DNA of 57,036 nucleotides from Arthrobacter sp. zg-Y769 (GCF_020907405.1 NZ_JAJJOE010000010.1:1-57036); one strand, 5' to 3'; shown: positions 45,383 to 54,993, counted from the stretch's first letter. A program made the numbers and translations. Notes: generated by a model from the letters alone, not told the origin.

Positions 45383-48300
45383 TTACAGCGGCGCTCCTCC
45401 CACCAGCACGTCGCTGGCCGTCTCGTTCCAGAACAGCTGCAGGGTCTGCACGGGCCGTCCCGGCTGGACCAGCTGCGCCCGTCCCGGGGGCAACGCCCTG
45501 GCCCGCACACCGTTGATGAGCGTGCCTTCACCCCGGTCGCCGGAGAGAATCAGAGCCGCGGCACCGGAATCGCGCAGCGCCGTGAAGAAGGACTCGTACA
45601 TGCCCCGGCTCGCGCCGCGTACCCGGCGGGAAAGCACCGCGTGCAGCCCGATCTCCGGGGCCAGCGGCAGGAACGGCGTCAGCCTGCTCAGGGGCGAGGA
45701 ACCTCCGGCCGTCAACACGTCGTAGTCATCGATCACCAGGACCACCCGGGGCAGTGCGGCGACCTCTTCGGGGGTGGCGCTGATCCGCTTCTGCAGCTCG
45801 CCTGCGACGGCGGATGCCAGCTGTTCGGCCAGGGCGGCACTGGTGGCGTACCCGCCCAGGTAATCGTCCGGCACTTCCTCCGCGAGGGTGCGGCGCGGAT
45901 CGAAAACCGCGAACACAATGTCCTCGGCCCGGTGTTGTTCGGCCAGACGGCGGATCACCGAGCGCATGGCATTGGTCTTGCCTGCGCCGTCGTCGCCCAT
46001 GATCACCAGGTGCCGTTCCTTGTTGTGCAGGTCCAGCAGTTCGGTGCCCAGGTCCGTTTCGCGCTGGCCCAGGGGCACCGTGGCCGGAGCCGCCGGCGTC
46101 GGCGCCGTTGCAGCGTCCACCACCGCCGGCAGCACGCGAACCTGCATGGCACGTTCGTCGGTGGAGGCGGAGACCGCGTCCACCAGGTCCCGCATCCCGG
46201 TGTTGGCGGTATCCGGGTCTGCCTCGGAATCGATGCGCGGGAGGGCGAAATGCCCCTGCAGCTTCCGGTCCGTCAGCGCCCGGCCGGGTGTTCCGGTGCT
46301 GACGGCCTCGGCCAGTTTCCGTCCGTGCGCGGACTCGCCGGGATCGGACAGCCGCAGTTCGATCCGGTTACCGAAGAAGCTTTGCTGGGCAATGCGGATT
46401 TCGTTCATCCGGGAGCAGGTCACCACCACATGGATGCCGTAGCCGCCGCCCCGGCTGATCAGGGCATGCACGGACTTTTCAATCTCTTCGAACTCGTCCG
46501 AGAGCTGCCCGTAGCCGTCCAGCACCATCACGATATCCGCGCTGGGCAGTTCCGGGATGCCGCCCTGCGCGCACAGCCGGCGCAGGGTGGGCAGCGAATC
46601 AATCTGGTACTTCTCGAAGATCCGTTCGCGCTGGGACAGCATGGCGAGGATTTCGTCCACGGTCCGCCGGACCACCTCACGGTTGGTGCGGACCGCCACA
46701 CCGCCCACGTGGGGGAGCCCCTCGAGCGGAACCAGGCCGCTGCCGAGGAGGTCGATGGCGTAGACGCCCACCTCGGCCGGGGTGTGGGTCAGGGACAGGC
46801 TGGCGACGAGCGTGCGCAGCGCGGTGCTCTTGCCGGTCTGCGGCCCGCCGACAATTGCGGCATTGCCGCCGTTGGCAGCCAGATCGAGTTCCCAGATACC
46901 CTGCCACTGCTTCGCCGGATCGTCCAGCAGCCCTACGGGGATCTTCAGGCCGCCGCCCGTGGCCAGGCGGATGCCGTGGCTGGTGGCGTCCAGGCCGCCC
47001 GCGGCGGTGTCCAGGGCAATGCCTCCGGGCAGCGGCGGCAGCCAGATGGGTTCGACGGCGCGGGGGAACTTCGCCAGCGTGTCCATCAGGGTGGAGAGCA
47101 CCGTGGGACCGGTGGTCCGCTTCGAGCCGGAGGTGGACGCCGGTTTGGCCGGGTCCGGTTGGGCGGCGTCTTCAAGGGTGGCGGCATACCGCGGCACCGG
47201 CAGGACTGCCGGGCGGCCGTCGTCGTCGGTCTGCGGCTCGTCCTCTTCTTCGAGCTCAAGGGGGCCGGAAACATACCCGGACTTGAACCGGGTGTACGTG
47301 GTGGTGTCCACCTTCAGGTAGCCGAATCCGGGGACCGGCGGAAGGTGGAAGGCATCGGGGGTGTCCAGCACGGTGCGGGACTCGGCTTCGGAGAGCGTCC
47401 GCAGTCCGATCCGGTAGGACAGATAGGTGTCCAGGCCGCGAAGCTTGCCGCCCTCAATGCGCTGGCTGGAGAGCAGCAGGTGCACGCCAATGGACCGGCC
47501 GATGCGGCCGATGGAGAGGAAGAGCTCGATGAAGTCCGGGCGTGCGGTCAGCAGTTCGCCGAATTCGTCGATGATCACGACCAGATGCGGCAGCGGCGCC
47601 AGGTCTTTGCCCTGGGCCAGCAGTTCCTGCCGGTGCAGCTGGTAGTCGGTGATGTTGGCGAGGTTGCCGGCCTCCTTGAGTACTTCCTGCCGGCGTTGGA
47701 TTTCTCCGGAGAGGCTGGCATAGACGCGTTCGATCAGGCTGACGTCGTCGGAGAGGTTCGTGATGACGCCGGTGACCTGGGGCGCGTTGGCGAAGGGGGC
47801 AAAGGTGGCGCCGCCCTTGTAATCCACCAGCACCATGGCCAGGACTTCGGGGGAGTGCGTGGCCAGCAGGCCGACGACGAGGCTGCGCAGCATTTCGGAC
47901 TTGCCCGAACCGGTGGCGCCCACGCACAACCCATGCGGGCCGTGCCCGAACTGGGCGGATTCCTTCAGGTCCAGCAGGGCCGGCCGGCCGCGGTCGTCGG
48001 GACCCAGCGGAACCCGCAGGAAGTCAACCTCCCCGCGCGGCTTCCACAGCCGGCGGATGTCGGCTTCATCCAGCCGGCGGGACAGGCCCAGCATCTCCAG
48101 GAACCCTTCGGAGTTTTCGGAGGAATCGTGTTCCAGCGAATCCGGGGAGAGCCGCAGCGGGGCCAGGGTGCGGGCCAGGGACTGGGCGAGCGGGACGGGC
48201 AGCCGGTCCAGCATGCCGGCCTCCACCACGGGCTCCACGGGATCGGTCCGGTAGTTTTCCACCCGGAAGCCCTCGCCGTCCTCGCTGATGCGGATGGCTA

Positions 48301-49390
48301 CTTCGCCGGGCTCCTGCCGGCGTTCCTGTACCAGGAACAGCGTGGTGATCCCCAGGGCGCCGGGGGCGGACTGCTTATCCGGGACCGGCAGCTCCACCGG
48401 CAGCTCGCCGTAGGAATCGGCCACCACGAGCAGGCGGGGCAGGGCTGTTCCCACGCCTCCGCGCAGGAAGTTCTTCCTCGACTCCGCGGCCAGACTGGAG
48501 CGGCCGTGAAGGTCATCGGCCAGGAGATCCGACAGTGCGCCCATGGACGGGGCAAGCCGCCGCACGGGGCCGGTGCGGTGGGTGCTTTTCTGATCTGCCA
48601 GGTGCGGCAGCCAGGTGGCCCACTCCCAGTTTTCCCGTTCCGCCTCGGGCACTGCCAGTGCCAGGTGAAGGTCCTCCGGGGAATGGAAGGCGGCACCCTG
48701 GACCAGCAGCAGGCGGCTGACCCGCAGCACGAACTCCCTTGAGCCGACAATGCTGACGTTTCCCGCGCAGTCCAGCGGTACGGTCAGCGGCAGCTCGGGG
48801 CTGGATTCGTAACGCCTCTTGAGGATCTCCAGTTCCGTTGTCATGAAGGTGTCACTCTGCATCACCGCGGAGCCGGAGTTCATGATCTGCACTTCACGGT
48901 TCTGCCGGGGGCCGGTGCCGATGCGTACGTCCAGGAAGTCCTCGTTGTGGCGGCGGCGCTCCCAGATGCGGCGCGTGTTGCGGATGATGTCGAACAGCGC
49001 GTCCGGCGGCGGGCTGGCAACCCGGGCCACCCGTACCGCAGCGTGCTCCTCGGCGCGGAGCGTGGTGCGGCAGCGCTCGAGGTATTCGAGGTAGTTTTCC
49101 CGCTGGTCCTTGCGCTGGCGGCCCTGCTTGCCGCGCTGGCTGAGCATCATCACGACGGAGGCCAGGATGGTCACCACCATGGCCAGCGCGCCGACGGCGG
49201 CCAGCGGCGAGCCGCGGAAGAGCATCATGACCGTCATGGAGATGCCGGCGCCGAGCAGGGGAACCAGCGACATCATGTTCATGCCGCCCTTGCCCTGTTC
49301 CATCTGCGGCGGAGCATCCATGGTGAACGGTTCCAAGCCGCGTGCCGGCGCAGTGGTACGGGCAGGCCGGTGGAGGATCCGGACGCTCAT
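45383..49390 (-). CDS. eccC: T7SS motor ATPase EccC (three FtsK/SpoIIIE ATPase domains)
   Basis: A 1335-aa membrane ATPase that powers type VII secretion and reads substrate signals. Two helices are near residues 38-85 (MMSLVPLLGAGISMTVMMLF and the next stretch). Three P-loops are visible: GATGSGKSEM (K497), GGPQTGKSTAL (K854) and GDDGAGKTNAM (K1138). Walker B-type LVVIIDEFGEL marks domain 1. The single-chain three-ATPase form is typical of actinobacterial EccC rather than the split EccCa/EccCb. Its start overlaps the ParA-like gene by 4 bases; it is the last gene of the leftward mini-eccB, eccD, parA, eccC operon. Confidence 0.95.
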   Translation of the reverse strand: MSVRILHRPARTTAPARGLEPFTMDAPPQMEQGKGGMNMMSLVPLLGAGISMTVMMLFRGSPLAAVGALAMVVTILASVVMMLSQRGKQGRQRKDQRENYLEYLERCRTTLRAEEHAAVRVARVASPPPDALFDIIRNTRRIWERRRHNEDFLDVRIGTGPRQNREVQIMNSGSAVMQSDTFMTTELEILKRRYESSPELPLTVPLDCAGNVSIVGSREFVLRVSRLLLVQGAAFHSPEDLHLALAVPEAERENWEWATWLPHLADQKSTHRTGPVRRLAPSMGALSDLLADDLHGRSSLAAESRKNFLRGGVGTALPRLLVVADSYGELPVELPVPDKQSAPGALGITTLFLVQERRQEPGEVAIRISEDGEGFRVENYRTDPVEPVVEAGMLDRLPVPLAQSLARTLAPLRLSPDSLEHDSSENSEGFLEMLGLSRRLDEADIRRLWKPRGEVDFLRVPLGPDDRGRPALLDLKESAQFGHGPHGLCVGATGSGKSEMLRSLVVGLLATHSPEVLAMVLVDYKGGATFAPFANAPQVTGVITNLSDDVSLIERVYASLSGEIQRRQEVLKEAGNLANITDYQLHRQELLAQGKDLAPLPHLVVIIDEFGELLTARPDFIELFLSIGRIGRSIGVHLLLSSQRIEGGKLRGLDTYLSYRIGLRTLSEAESRTVLDTPDAFHLPPVPGFGYLKVDTTTYTRFKSGYVSGPLELEEEDEPQTDDDGRPAVLPVPRYAATLEDAAQPDPAKPASTSGSKRTTGPTVLSTLMDTLAKFPRAVEPIWLPPLPGGIALDTAAGGLDATSHGIRLATGGGLKIPVGLLDDPAKQWQGIWELDLAANGGNAAIVGGPQTGKSTALRTLVASLSLTHTPAEVGVYAIDLLGSGLVPLEGLPHVGGVAVRTNREVVRRTVDEILAMLSQRERIFEKYQIDSLPTLRRLCAQGGIPELPSADIVMVLDGYGQLSDEFEEIEKSVHALISRGGGYGIHVVVTCSRMNEIRIAQQSFFGNRIELRLSDPGESAHGRKLAEAVSTGTPGRALTDRKLQGHFALPRIDSEADPDTANTGMRDLVDAVSASTDERAMQVRVLPAVVDAATAPTPAAPATVPLGQRETDLGTELLDLHNKERHLVIMGDDGAGKTNAMRSVIRRLAEQHRAEDIVFAVFDPRRTLAEEVPDDYLGGYATSAALAEQLASAVAGELQKRISATPEEVAALPRVVLVIDDYDVLTAGGSSPLSRLTPFLPLAPEIGLHAVLSRRVRGASRGMYESFFTALRDSGAAALILSGDRGEGTLINGVRARALPPGRAQLVQPGRPVQTLQLFWNETASDVLVGGAPL

Positions 49391-50379
49391 GCCGATGCCC
49401 TTGCCAGGACGCCGGCTGCGAGGGCAGCTGCCTCAAGCCGGGTTCGGCGGGCCAGCAGGCCCAGGCTGATTTCCACTCCGGCCGCGAGGTGCCGGTCATA
49501 ACCCAGTCCGACGGCGTCGATGCCCATGCGCGTCAGCCGGCGGGCCTCGGCGTCGGCCCGGAACGGTCCGTCCGGCAGTGTCTGGACCACCACCACCAGC
49601 AGCGGCACGGATGCCAGGCCCGGATCCCGGCGCCAGGCCGCCGCGTAAAGACCGGCGTCTTCAAGGCCTGCCACGGAGGCGGGGGTGGCGAAGACGGCCA
49701 GGTGGGACTGGGACAGCGCCCAGCGCGTGCCGGTGTGGTCCAGTCCGGTGCCGCAGTCCAGCACGGTGATGGGGCAATACCGGGAGATGGCGAGGGACAG
49801 CGCACTGGCGGCGGCAGTTGCGGCACCTTCGGCGCTGCGGCGCCCCGCAGCCGGCCGGTCACCGGCGCTGCGGCGTCCGGTGACCAGCAGGTTCCCCCGG
49901 CCGGCGGGTGCCAGCAACGCGGAGAGGTCCGCCAGCGACATCGGCGGGCGGCGGGCCATCTCGGCGGCGGCGGCATCCAGGGAGGAAGCGTCCGGGACCC
50001 CGGTGCGCAGGGCCAGCGTGCCGCCGGAGGGGGCGTTGTCCAGGACCGTGACGGCATCGGTGCGCATGGAGGAGTAGACCAGTCCGAGCAGGGCCGCCAG
50101 CGTGGTTTTCCCGGCGCCGCCGCGGGAGCCGACGACGGCGATGCGCCGGCCGGTGGCGACCGGTGCCTGCGCGCCGGCGGCGGCCTCCGCCAGCCGTAGC
50201 GGATAGTCATCGCCGCGGAAGAGGTTTCCCGCCGAACTGACTGTCCGGCGGAGCACGCCTTCAGCGGGCCGGGTCCGCAGGGTCCGGCGGAGGCGTTGGG
50301 GGGTCGATTCAAAGCCGTCTGCGGTGGCGGTACCGGGGGCACCGTAGGGCAGCGGTTCGGCATTCACGGGTGAGCTCAT
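49387..50379 (-). CDS. ParA/MinD-like ATPase of the T7SS operon
   Basis: A 330-aa SIMIBI-type ATPase. The deviant Walker A is VGSRGGAGKTTLAALLG (catalytic K91) and the family Asp follows in VLDNAPSGG and VLDCGTGLDHTG. A basic, disordered N-terminus of about 75 residues precedes it. ESX loci of mycobacteria carry similar MinD-like proteins (EspI type). ATG 50379 is preferred because GAGG lies 9 bases ahead; ATG 50394, overlapping the eccD stop by one base, is the alternative. Positioning or regulation of the secretion machine is inferred from family and context. Confidence 0.85.
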   Translation of the reverse strand: MSSPVNAEPLPYGAPGTATADGFESTPQRLRRTLRTRPAEGVLRRTVSSAGNLFRGDDYPLRLAEAAAGAQAPVATGRRIAVVGSRGGAGKTTLAALLGLVYSSMRTDAVTVLDNAPSGGTLALRTGVPDASSLDAAAAEMARRPPMSLADLSALLAPAGRGNLLVTGRRSAGDRPAAGRRSAEGAATAAASALSLAISRYCPITVLDCGTGLDHTGTRWALSQSHLAVFATPASVAGLEDAGLYAAAWRRDPGLASVPLLVVVVQTLPDGPFRADAEARRLTRMGIDAVGLGYDRHLAAGVEISLGLLARRTRLEAAALAAGVLARASA

Positions 50380-50393
50380 GGGTGTAGTCCTCA

Positions 50394-51719
50394 TCAGAAG
50401 CTGCCCAGCAGCTGGGCGTAGATACCGAACAATCCGATAACCAGGGGTATGGACGCCAGGATGGCGAAGGTTTCCAGGCGCTTGGACAGCAGCCGCAGGC
50501 GGGCTTCGGCATGGTCCGGCAGACGCAGGGTCAGGCTGACGGCGATGGAGGCAGCCAGGACCAGCACCGCCAGGCCCACCGCCCAGGGCACGGCGGAGAA
50601 AAAGTGCAGGGACGCCCCGGTGAGGGCGGTCAGCCCCACGCCGGACGCAGCGTAAAGCGAAAGCCGTTCGGCGGCCAAGGGGAAGGACCGCGCGCGCAGG
50701 AAGACCGCCAGGGTCAGGGCGAACAGCAGCGGCAGCGTCCATTTCTGCTGGGCCGTGTCGGCGCCGAGCTGCCAAAGGCCCAGCGCAATGGACACGGCCG
50801 TGAGGATCGCACCCAGGGTGAGGCCCCGATGGGCGCCGGCCACGGCCTCAAGCGCATCCGTTCTGCTGATGGTTCCGCCCGTGGCGCGCTGGTCGTCCAG
50901 GGCCGCCAGGCCGGACGCGGACAGGGCCAGCTTCGGGAGCAGCCCCAGCAGCAGCACGCTCGACACGGCGGCCAGTGCCGCCGTCCGGGCGGGATCCTCG
51001 GAAATCATTCCGGCCGCCGCCCAGATGGCAGTGGCCAGGGCCAGAGTGCCTGCACCGGTGAAGAGTGCCCGCGGGTTGGCGGCGCTCAGTCCCATGCCCA
51101 CCAGGGTCAGCACGGACAGGCACGCCAGCAACAGCAGGGTCGCTTCCGGGGCCAGGTCGCTGCGCAGCAGTGCGCCCAGGCCCAGCAGCCAGCCGGTACC
51201 CTGCAGCGCCGGTCCGATGGCGGAGGTGCGCGGCGGCCGGGCCAGGGCCGTTCCGGCAGTAAGGAGGATGAGGGAAGCGGAGAGCAGCAGCCACCAGGCG
51301 TCGTCCGGGGCCGTCGAGCCCAGCAGGATCTCTGCACCGGCCCACAGCCCGACGGCGGCGGAGAATCCCGCGGTCAGATCCCGGAACCTGTCCGTCCAGC
51401 GGCCCGAGACGGCCTCGGTCTCACCGACCACCAGGTCCGTGACGTCATAGACGACGGCGGCCGGCGGCGCCTCGGAGGCGTTGCAGAGCAGCAGCGAGGA
51501 CCCGTCGGCTATGTCCGCACTGCTCAGCGTGCTCTCGGCCTCCAGCTCCGTGCCGTCGGGTCCCACCAGCACCTTGGCGGCTACGTCGTCCGACGGCGGG
51601 TCGTTCAGCATCTCCAGCACCTGGGGCATCAGTGCCCCGACGGGCTGGTCAGAGGGCAGCAGGAGGTCCAGGTGTCGCCGGGAGCCAATCAGCGTTACTC
51701 GGGTGAAGGCATGGGCCAT
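50394..51719 (-). CDS. eccD: T7SS channel protein EccD
   Basis: A 441-aa protein with an N-terminal ubiquitin-like domain (about residues 1-80; AFTRVTLIGSRRHLDLLLP, VLVGPDGTELEAESTL) and about eleven transmembrane helices filling the rest, ending near YAQLLGSF. This is the standard EccD architecture, the main membrane channel of the ESX core. The frame extends upstream to 51905, but that part overlaps the mini-eccB gene; ATG 51719 gives the expected start. It lies 5 bases after the mini-EccB gene and overlaps the ParA-like gene. Confidence 0.92.
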   Translation of the reverse strand: MAHAFTRVTLIGSRRHLDLLLPSDQPVGALMPQVLEMLNDPPSDDVAAKVLVGPDGTELEAESTLSSADIADGSSLLLCNASEAPPAAVVYDVTDLVVGETEAVSGRWTDRFRDLTAGFSAAVGLWAGAEILLGSTAPDDAWWLLLSASLILLTAGTALARPPRTSAIGPALQGTGWLLGLGALLRSDLAPEATLLLLACLSVLTLVGMGLSAANPRALFTGAGTLALATAIWAAAGMISEDPARTAALAAVSSVLLLGLLPKLALSASGLAALDDQRATGGTISRTDALEAVAGAHRGLTLGAILTAVSIALGLWQLGADTAQQKWTLPLLFALTLAVFLRARSFPLAAERLSLYAASGVGLTALTGASLHFFSAVPWAVGLAVLVLAASIAVSLTLRLPDHAEARLRLLSKRLETFAILASIPLVIGLFGIYAQLLGSF

Positions 51720-51724
51720 GGCGG

Positions 51725-52105
51725 CTAGGATCCTGTCTGCATTGAAAAGGGAACGTTGTACCGGCCGGCGGCGGTGCCGGCGTCGTAATCCGGATCGCGG
51801 TGATCGGCAGGGCGGTAGGCGGCCGAGTTCTGCTGCCGGCGCTGCTCTTCCTGCTTCTGCCGGTTCTCTTCCAGCAGGTTGCTCACAAAGGAATAGCCGA
51901 CGCATACAGCCGCGATAACCGCTGCGGCCGCCACGCTGAACAGGAACAGGCGCACGCTGTCCATCCAGCGCCGTTCGTTCGGGTTTTCCCCGTACAGCAG
52001 TGCGCCGAGCAGTCGGTTCCGGCGCACGGTCACGGATTCGATCAGCTGATTGTCATAGTCGCTCGCCAAAATAAGTCCCCCCACCACTTGGACAAGTACC
52101 GACAT
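51725..52105 (-). CDS. Very short EccB-like T7SS membrane protein
   Basis: A 126-aa protein. Residues 15-48 read like the cytosolic N-terminus of EccB (SDYDNQLIESVTVRRNRLLG, ALLYGENPNERRW). One helix follows (about 52-76). The remaining 50 residues are polar, Gln/Arg-rich and disordered. Full EccB is about 480-500 aa with a large periplasmic domain, which is wholly missing here; no frame-shifted remainder is found in the following gene, so this looks like a native short form. AAGGAT precedes ATG 52105. It is the first gene of the leftward T7SS operon. The EccB assignment rests on the N-terminal pattern and position. Confidence 0.6.
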   Translation of the reverse strand: MSVLVQVVGGLILASDYDNQLIESVTVRRNRLLGALLYGENPNERRWMDSVRLFLFSVAAAAVIAAVCVGYSFVSNLLEENRQKQEEQRRQQNSAAYRPADHRDPDYDAGTAAGRYNVPFSMQTGS

Positions 52106-52250
52106 ATCCTTACACGATCCTGCTGAGCTCTGCGTCACACGCGCCGGAGCCGCACCGCCGAAGCTGTGGCGTACGTTGTGGATGCCGGGCTGCGGATGCT
52201 AAAGCTTGAGTAATTAACAACCGCATCTGCGCCAATATGAAGGAGCCGCA

Positions 52251-52568
52251 ATGAGCACCAACCCGGATATGGAAGAACGCCTGCTGAGCGATTGGAGCAG
52301 GCGCCTGACCCAGGCCCTGCAGATCCTGGACCTGGAAGTGGACCACAAGATGCTCGTTGAGCTGGGCGAGAAGTCGGCACAGAGCGTTTCGGGCAACGCC
52401 GGCGTGATCAGCGCGTTCGTGGTCGGCTACGCAGCCGGACTCACCACCACCAGCGGGCGGAAGGGTGCGGACGAGGCCGTCCAGAAGGCCGCGGATACTG
52501 CCTTCCAGCTGGCCGAGACCGGCCTGGAAGGGCCGGACACCCCGGGCTGGAAGGGCTCTGCCCAGTAA
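52251..52568 (+). CDS. DUF6457 family small protein (molybdopterin-associated)
   Basis: A 105-aa helical protein (LLSDWSRRLTQALQI, VSGNAGVISAFVVGYAAG). The pattern fits DUF6457, which in actinobacteria is found alone near, or fused to, MobA-type molybdenum cofactor genes. AAGGAG lies 6 bases before the ATG. Its neighbour across a shared terminator is the FdhF/YdeP-like molybdoenzyme, supporting a role in its cofactor or maturation. It is divergent from the T7SS operon across 145 bases in which only an AT-rich taattaac stretch stands out. Confidence 0.75.
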   Translation: MSTNPDMEERLLSDWSRRLTQALQILDLEVDHKMLVELGEKSAQSVSGNAGVISAFVVGYAAGLTTTSGRKGADEAVQKAADTAFQLAETGLEGPDTPGWKGSAQ

Positions 52569-52586
52569 GCCGTACGGGCAGCAGCC

Positions 52587-52632
52587 GGACGCACGAAAGG
52601 CCAGGACCTAAGTCCTGGCCTTTCGTGCGTCC
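52587..52632. terminator. Bidirectional terminator, 21-bp perfect stem
   Basis: A perfect 21-bp inverted repeat (ggacgcacgaaaggcc at its base) with a ctaa loop, between two convergent genes. The aaagg/cctttc part supplies short T-runs in both directions. Confidence 0.9.
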
Positions 52633-52644
52633 AGCCTCCGGCGC

Positions 52645-54993
52645 CTAGGCGGAGGCGGGGGTGCGGCGCATCTTGTCCTCGGGCCCGCTGGCCGGCTGCG
52701 CGGCCGGCTCCACCCGGACCACCACGGCCTTGGAGACCGGGGTGTTGCTGCCCTCGGCTACGTGGTCCATCGGTACCAGCACGTTGGCCTCGGGGTAGTA
52801 GGCGGCAACGCAGCCCTTGGGGGTGGGATAGGAAACCACCCGGAAGTTACGCACCACCCGCTCGACGCCGTCCTTGTAGACACCGTGGATATCGATCTGC
52901 TGGCCGTCCGCCAGACCGAGTTCCTCAATATCCCCGGAGTTCATAAACAGGATGTGGCGGCCGCCCTTGATACCGCGGTACCGGTCATTGTGCCCGTAAA
53001 TGGTGGTGTTCCACTGATCGTGGGAGCGCAGGCTCTGCAGCAGCAGCGTGCCTTCGGGACGCTCAACAGCTTCCAGGTCGTTGACCGTCAGGATGGCCTT
53101 GCCGGTGGGCGTGTTGAAGGTCCGCGAATCGCGGGGACCGTTGGGCAGCACGAAACCGCCGTCATGGCGGATCCGTTCGTTGTAGTTCTCGCAGCCCACA
53201 ACCACCCGCGAAATGTGGTCCCGGATGAGGTCATAATCCTTCTCATAGCCGGCCCAGTCTGCGTCGATCCGGTCGCCGATCACCAGGGCACCGAGCCGCG
53301 CGATGACGGCGGGTTCGGAGAGCAGGTTCTTCGACACAGGTTCCACGCCGCCGTGCGAGGCATGGACCACGCAGACGGTGTCCTCCACGGAGACGAATTG
53401 GCGGCCGGACTCCTGGTCGTCGAATTCCGTGCGTCCCAGGACCGGAAGGATGAGTGCTTCCTTGCCGGTGACGAGGTGCGAACGGTTCAGCTTGATGGAT
53501 ATCTGCACCGTCATGTCCGTCTTCTCCATGGCAGCCTCGGCGAACTGGGTGTCCGAGATGGCGGAGATCAGGTTGCCGCCCAGCGCCATGAAGAACTTGA
53601 TGCGTCCGTCATGCATCCGGTAGAACGTTTCGACGGCGTCGGCCCCGTGTTCGCGGGGCGGGTCGAAGTTGAACTCCTTGCCCAGCGAATCGAGGAACGC
53701 CGGCGGCATCTGCTCCCAGATACCCATGGTGCGGTCGCCCTGGACGTTGCTGTGCCCGCGGATCGGTGCGGCGCCGGCGCCGGGCTTGCCGATGTTCCCG
53801 CGCAGCAGCAGCAGGTTGATGATCTCCTTGATGGTGGCGACACCCTTTTTCTGCTGGGTGATGCCCATGGCCCAAGTGATGATCACCTTTTCCGCGCGCA
53901 GGTAGCGGTCGGCCAGCTCGTCGATTTCCTCGACGCGCAGCCCGGTGGCTTCAAGGACTTCGTCGTCGTCAAGGAGCATGATGTGCTCCTTGAGGTCCGC
54001 GAGGCCCTCGCAGTGCTTTTCGAGGAAGTCGTGGTCCAGGACGGTTCCCGGATTCTTTTCCTCGGCCTCGAAGACCCGCTTGGAGATGGCCTGGAGCAGG
54101 GCCATGTCGCCGCCGAGCCGGATCTGCAGGAACTGGTCGGCCAGTTCCGTGCCCTTGCCGGCGATGCCGCGGGGTTTCTGCGGGTTCTTGTAGCGCTTCA
54201 GTCCTGCTTCGGGGAGCGGGTTGACGGCGACGATGTTGCCGCCGTTGCGCTTGCAGTGCTCCAGTGCCGTCAGCATACGCGGATGGTTGGTGCCCGGGTT
54301 CTGGCCCATCAGGATGATCAGGTCGGCTTGTTCGAAGTCGTCATAGGCCACCGTGGCCTTACCGATGCCGATGGTCTGGCCCATGCCCCAGCCCGAGGAC
54401 TCGTGGCACATGTTGGAGCAGTCCGGCAGGTTGTTCGTACCGTAGGCACGGATGAACAACTGGTAGAGGAAAGCGGCCTCGTTGGAGGTACGCCCGCTGG
54501 TGTAGAACGCGGCCTCGTCGGGGGAGTCCAGAGCCTTGAGCCGGTCGGCCACAATGCCGAGCGCCTCATCCCAGCTGACGGGACGGTAGTGGTCCTCGCC
54601 CTCAGGCTTGTACAGGGGCTCGGTGAGCCGGCCCTGCATGCCCATCCAGTATTCGCTGCGTTCGCGCAGCTCGGTGAGGCTGTGTTCGGCCCAGAACTCC
54701 GAGGAAATGACAACCGGCGTGGCTTCCCACGTGACGGCCTTGACGCCTTCCTCGCAGTATTCAAAGGGACTGCGGTCCTTGGGATCGGGCCAGGCACAGC
54801 TGGGGCAGTCGAACCCGTGCTTCTGGTTCATCTTGAAAGTAGCCCCCAGGGCACGGGAGAGCCCCATGTTCTCAATGGCCGGTTTCATGGAGTGGTAGAC
54901 GGCAGGGATGCCGGCTGCCCATTCCTTCGGATGCCCCTTAACCTCTATGTCGCTCTCGTTCACTTCTTTTACGCGGGGTTCTTTCCTGGCCAC
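52645..54993 (-). CDS. FdhF/YdeP family molybdopterin oxidoreductase
   Basis: A 782-aa molybdopterin-dependent enzyme of the FdhF/YdeP group, related to formate dehydrogenase alpha subunits. Visible are GFDCPSCAWPDP near the N-terminus, YTSGRTSNEAAFLYQ, NMCHESSGWGM around the Mo region, MGQNPGTNHPRM, MGITQQKKGVATI, RGHSNVQGDRTMG and RSHDQWNTT. The usual four-Cys Fe-S binding motif is not complete, as in YdeP. A TTG 25 codons upstream (55068) is possible, but GTG 54993 has AAGGGA at good spacing. YdeP proteins are linked to acid or stress responses; the substrate is unknown. It stands between the T7SS machinery and the Esx genes. Confidence 0.88.
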   Translation of the reverse strand: MARKEPRVKEVNESDIEVKGHPKEWAAGIPAVYHSMKPAIENMGLSRALGATFKMNQKHGFDCPSCAWPDPKDRSPFEYCEEGVKAVTWEATPVVISSEFWAEHSLTELRERSEYWMGMQGRLTEPLYKPEGEDHYRPVSWDEALGIVADRLKALDSPDEAAFYTSGRTSNEAAFLYQLFIRAYGTNNLPDCSNMCHESSGWGMGQTIGIGKATVAYDDFEQADLIILMGQNPGTNHPRMLTALEHCKRNGGNIVAVNPLPEAGLKRYKNPQKPRGIAGKGTELADQFLQIRLGGDMALLQAISKRVFEAEEKNPGTVLDHDFLEKHCEGLADLKEHIMLLDDDEVLEATGLRVEEIDELADRYLRAEKVIITWAMGITQQKKGVATIKEIINLLLLRGNIGKPGAGAAPIRGHSNVQGDRTMGIWEQMPPAFLDSLGKEFNFDPPREHGADAVETFYRMHDGRIKFFMALGGNLISAISDTQFAEAAMEKTDMTVQISIKLNRSHLVTGKEALILPVLGRTEFDDQESGRQFVSVEDTVCVVHASHGGVEPVSKNLLSEPAVIARLGALVIGDRIDADWAGYEKDYDLIRDHISRVVVGCENYNERIRHDGGFVLPNGPRDSRTFNTPTGKAILTVNDLEAVERPEGTLLLQSLRSHDQWNTTIYGHNDRYRGIKGGRHILFMNSGDIEELGLADGQQIDIHGVYKDGVERVVRNFRVVSYPTPKGCVAAYYPEANVLVPMDHVAEGSNTPVSKAVVVRVEPAAQPASGPEDKMRRTPASA

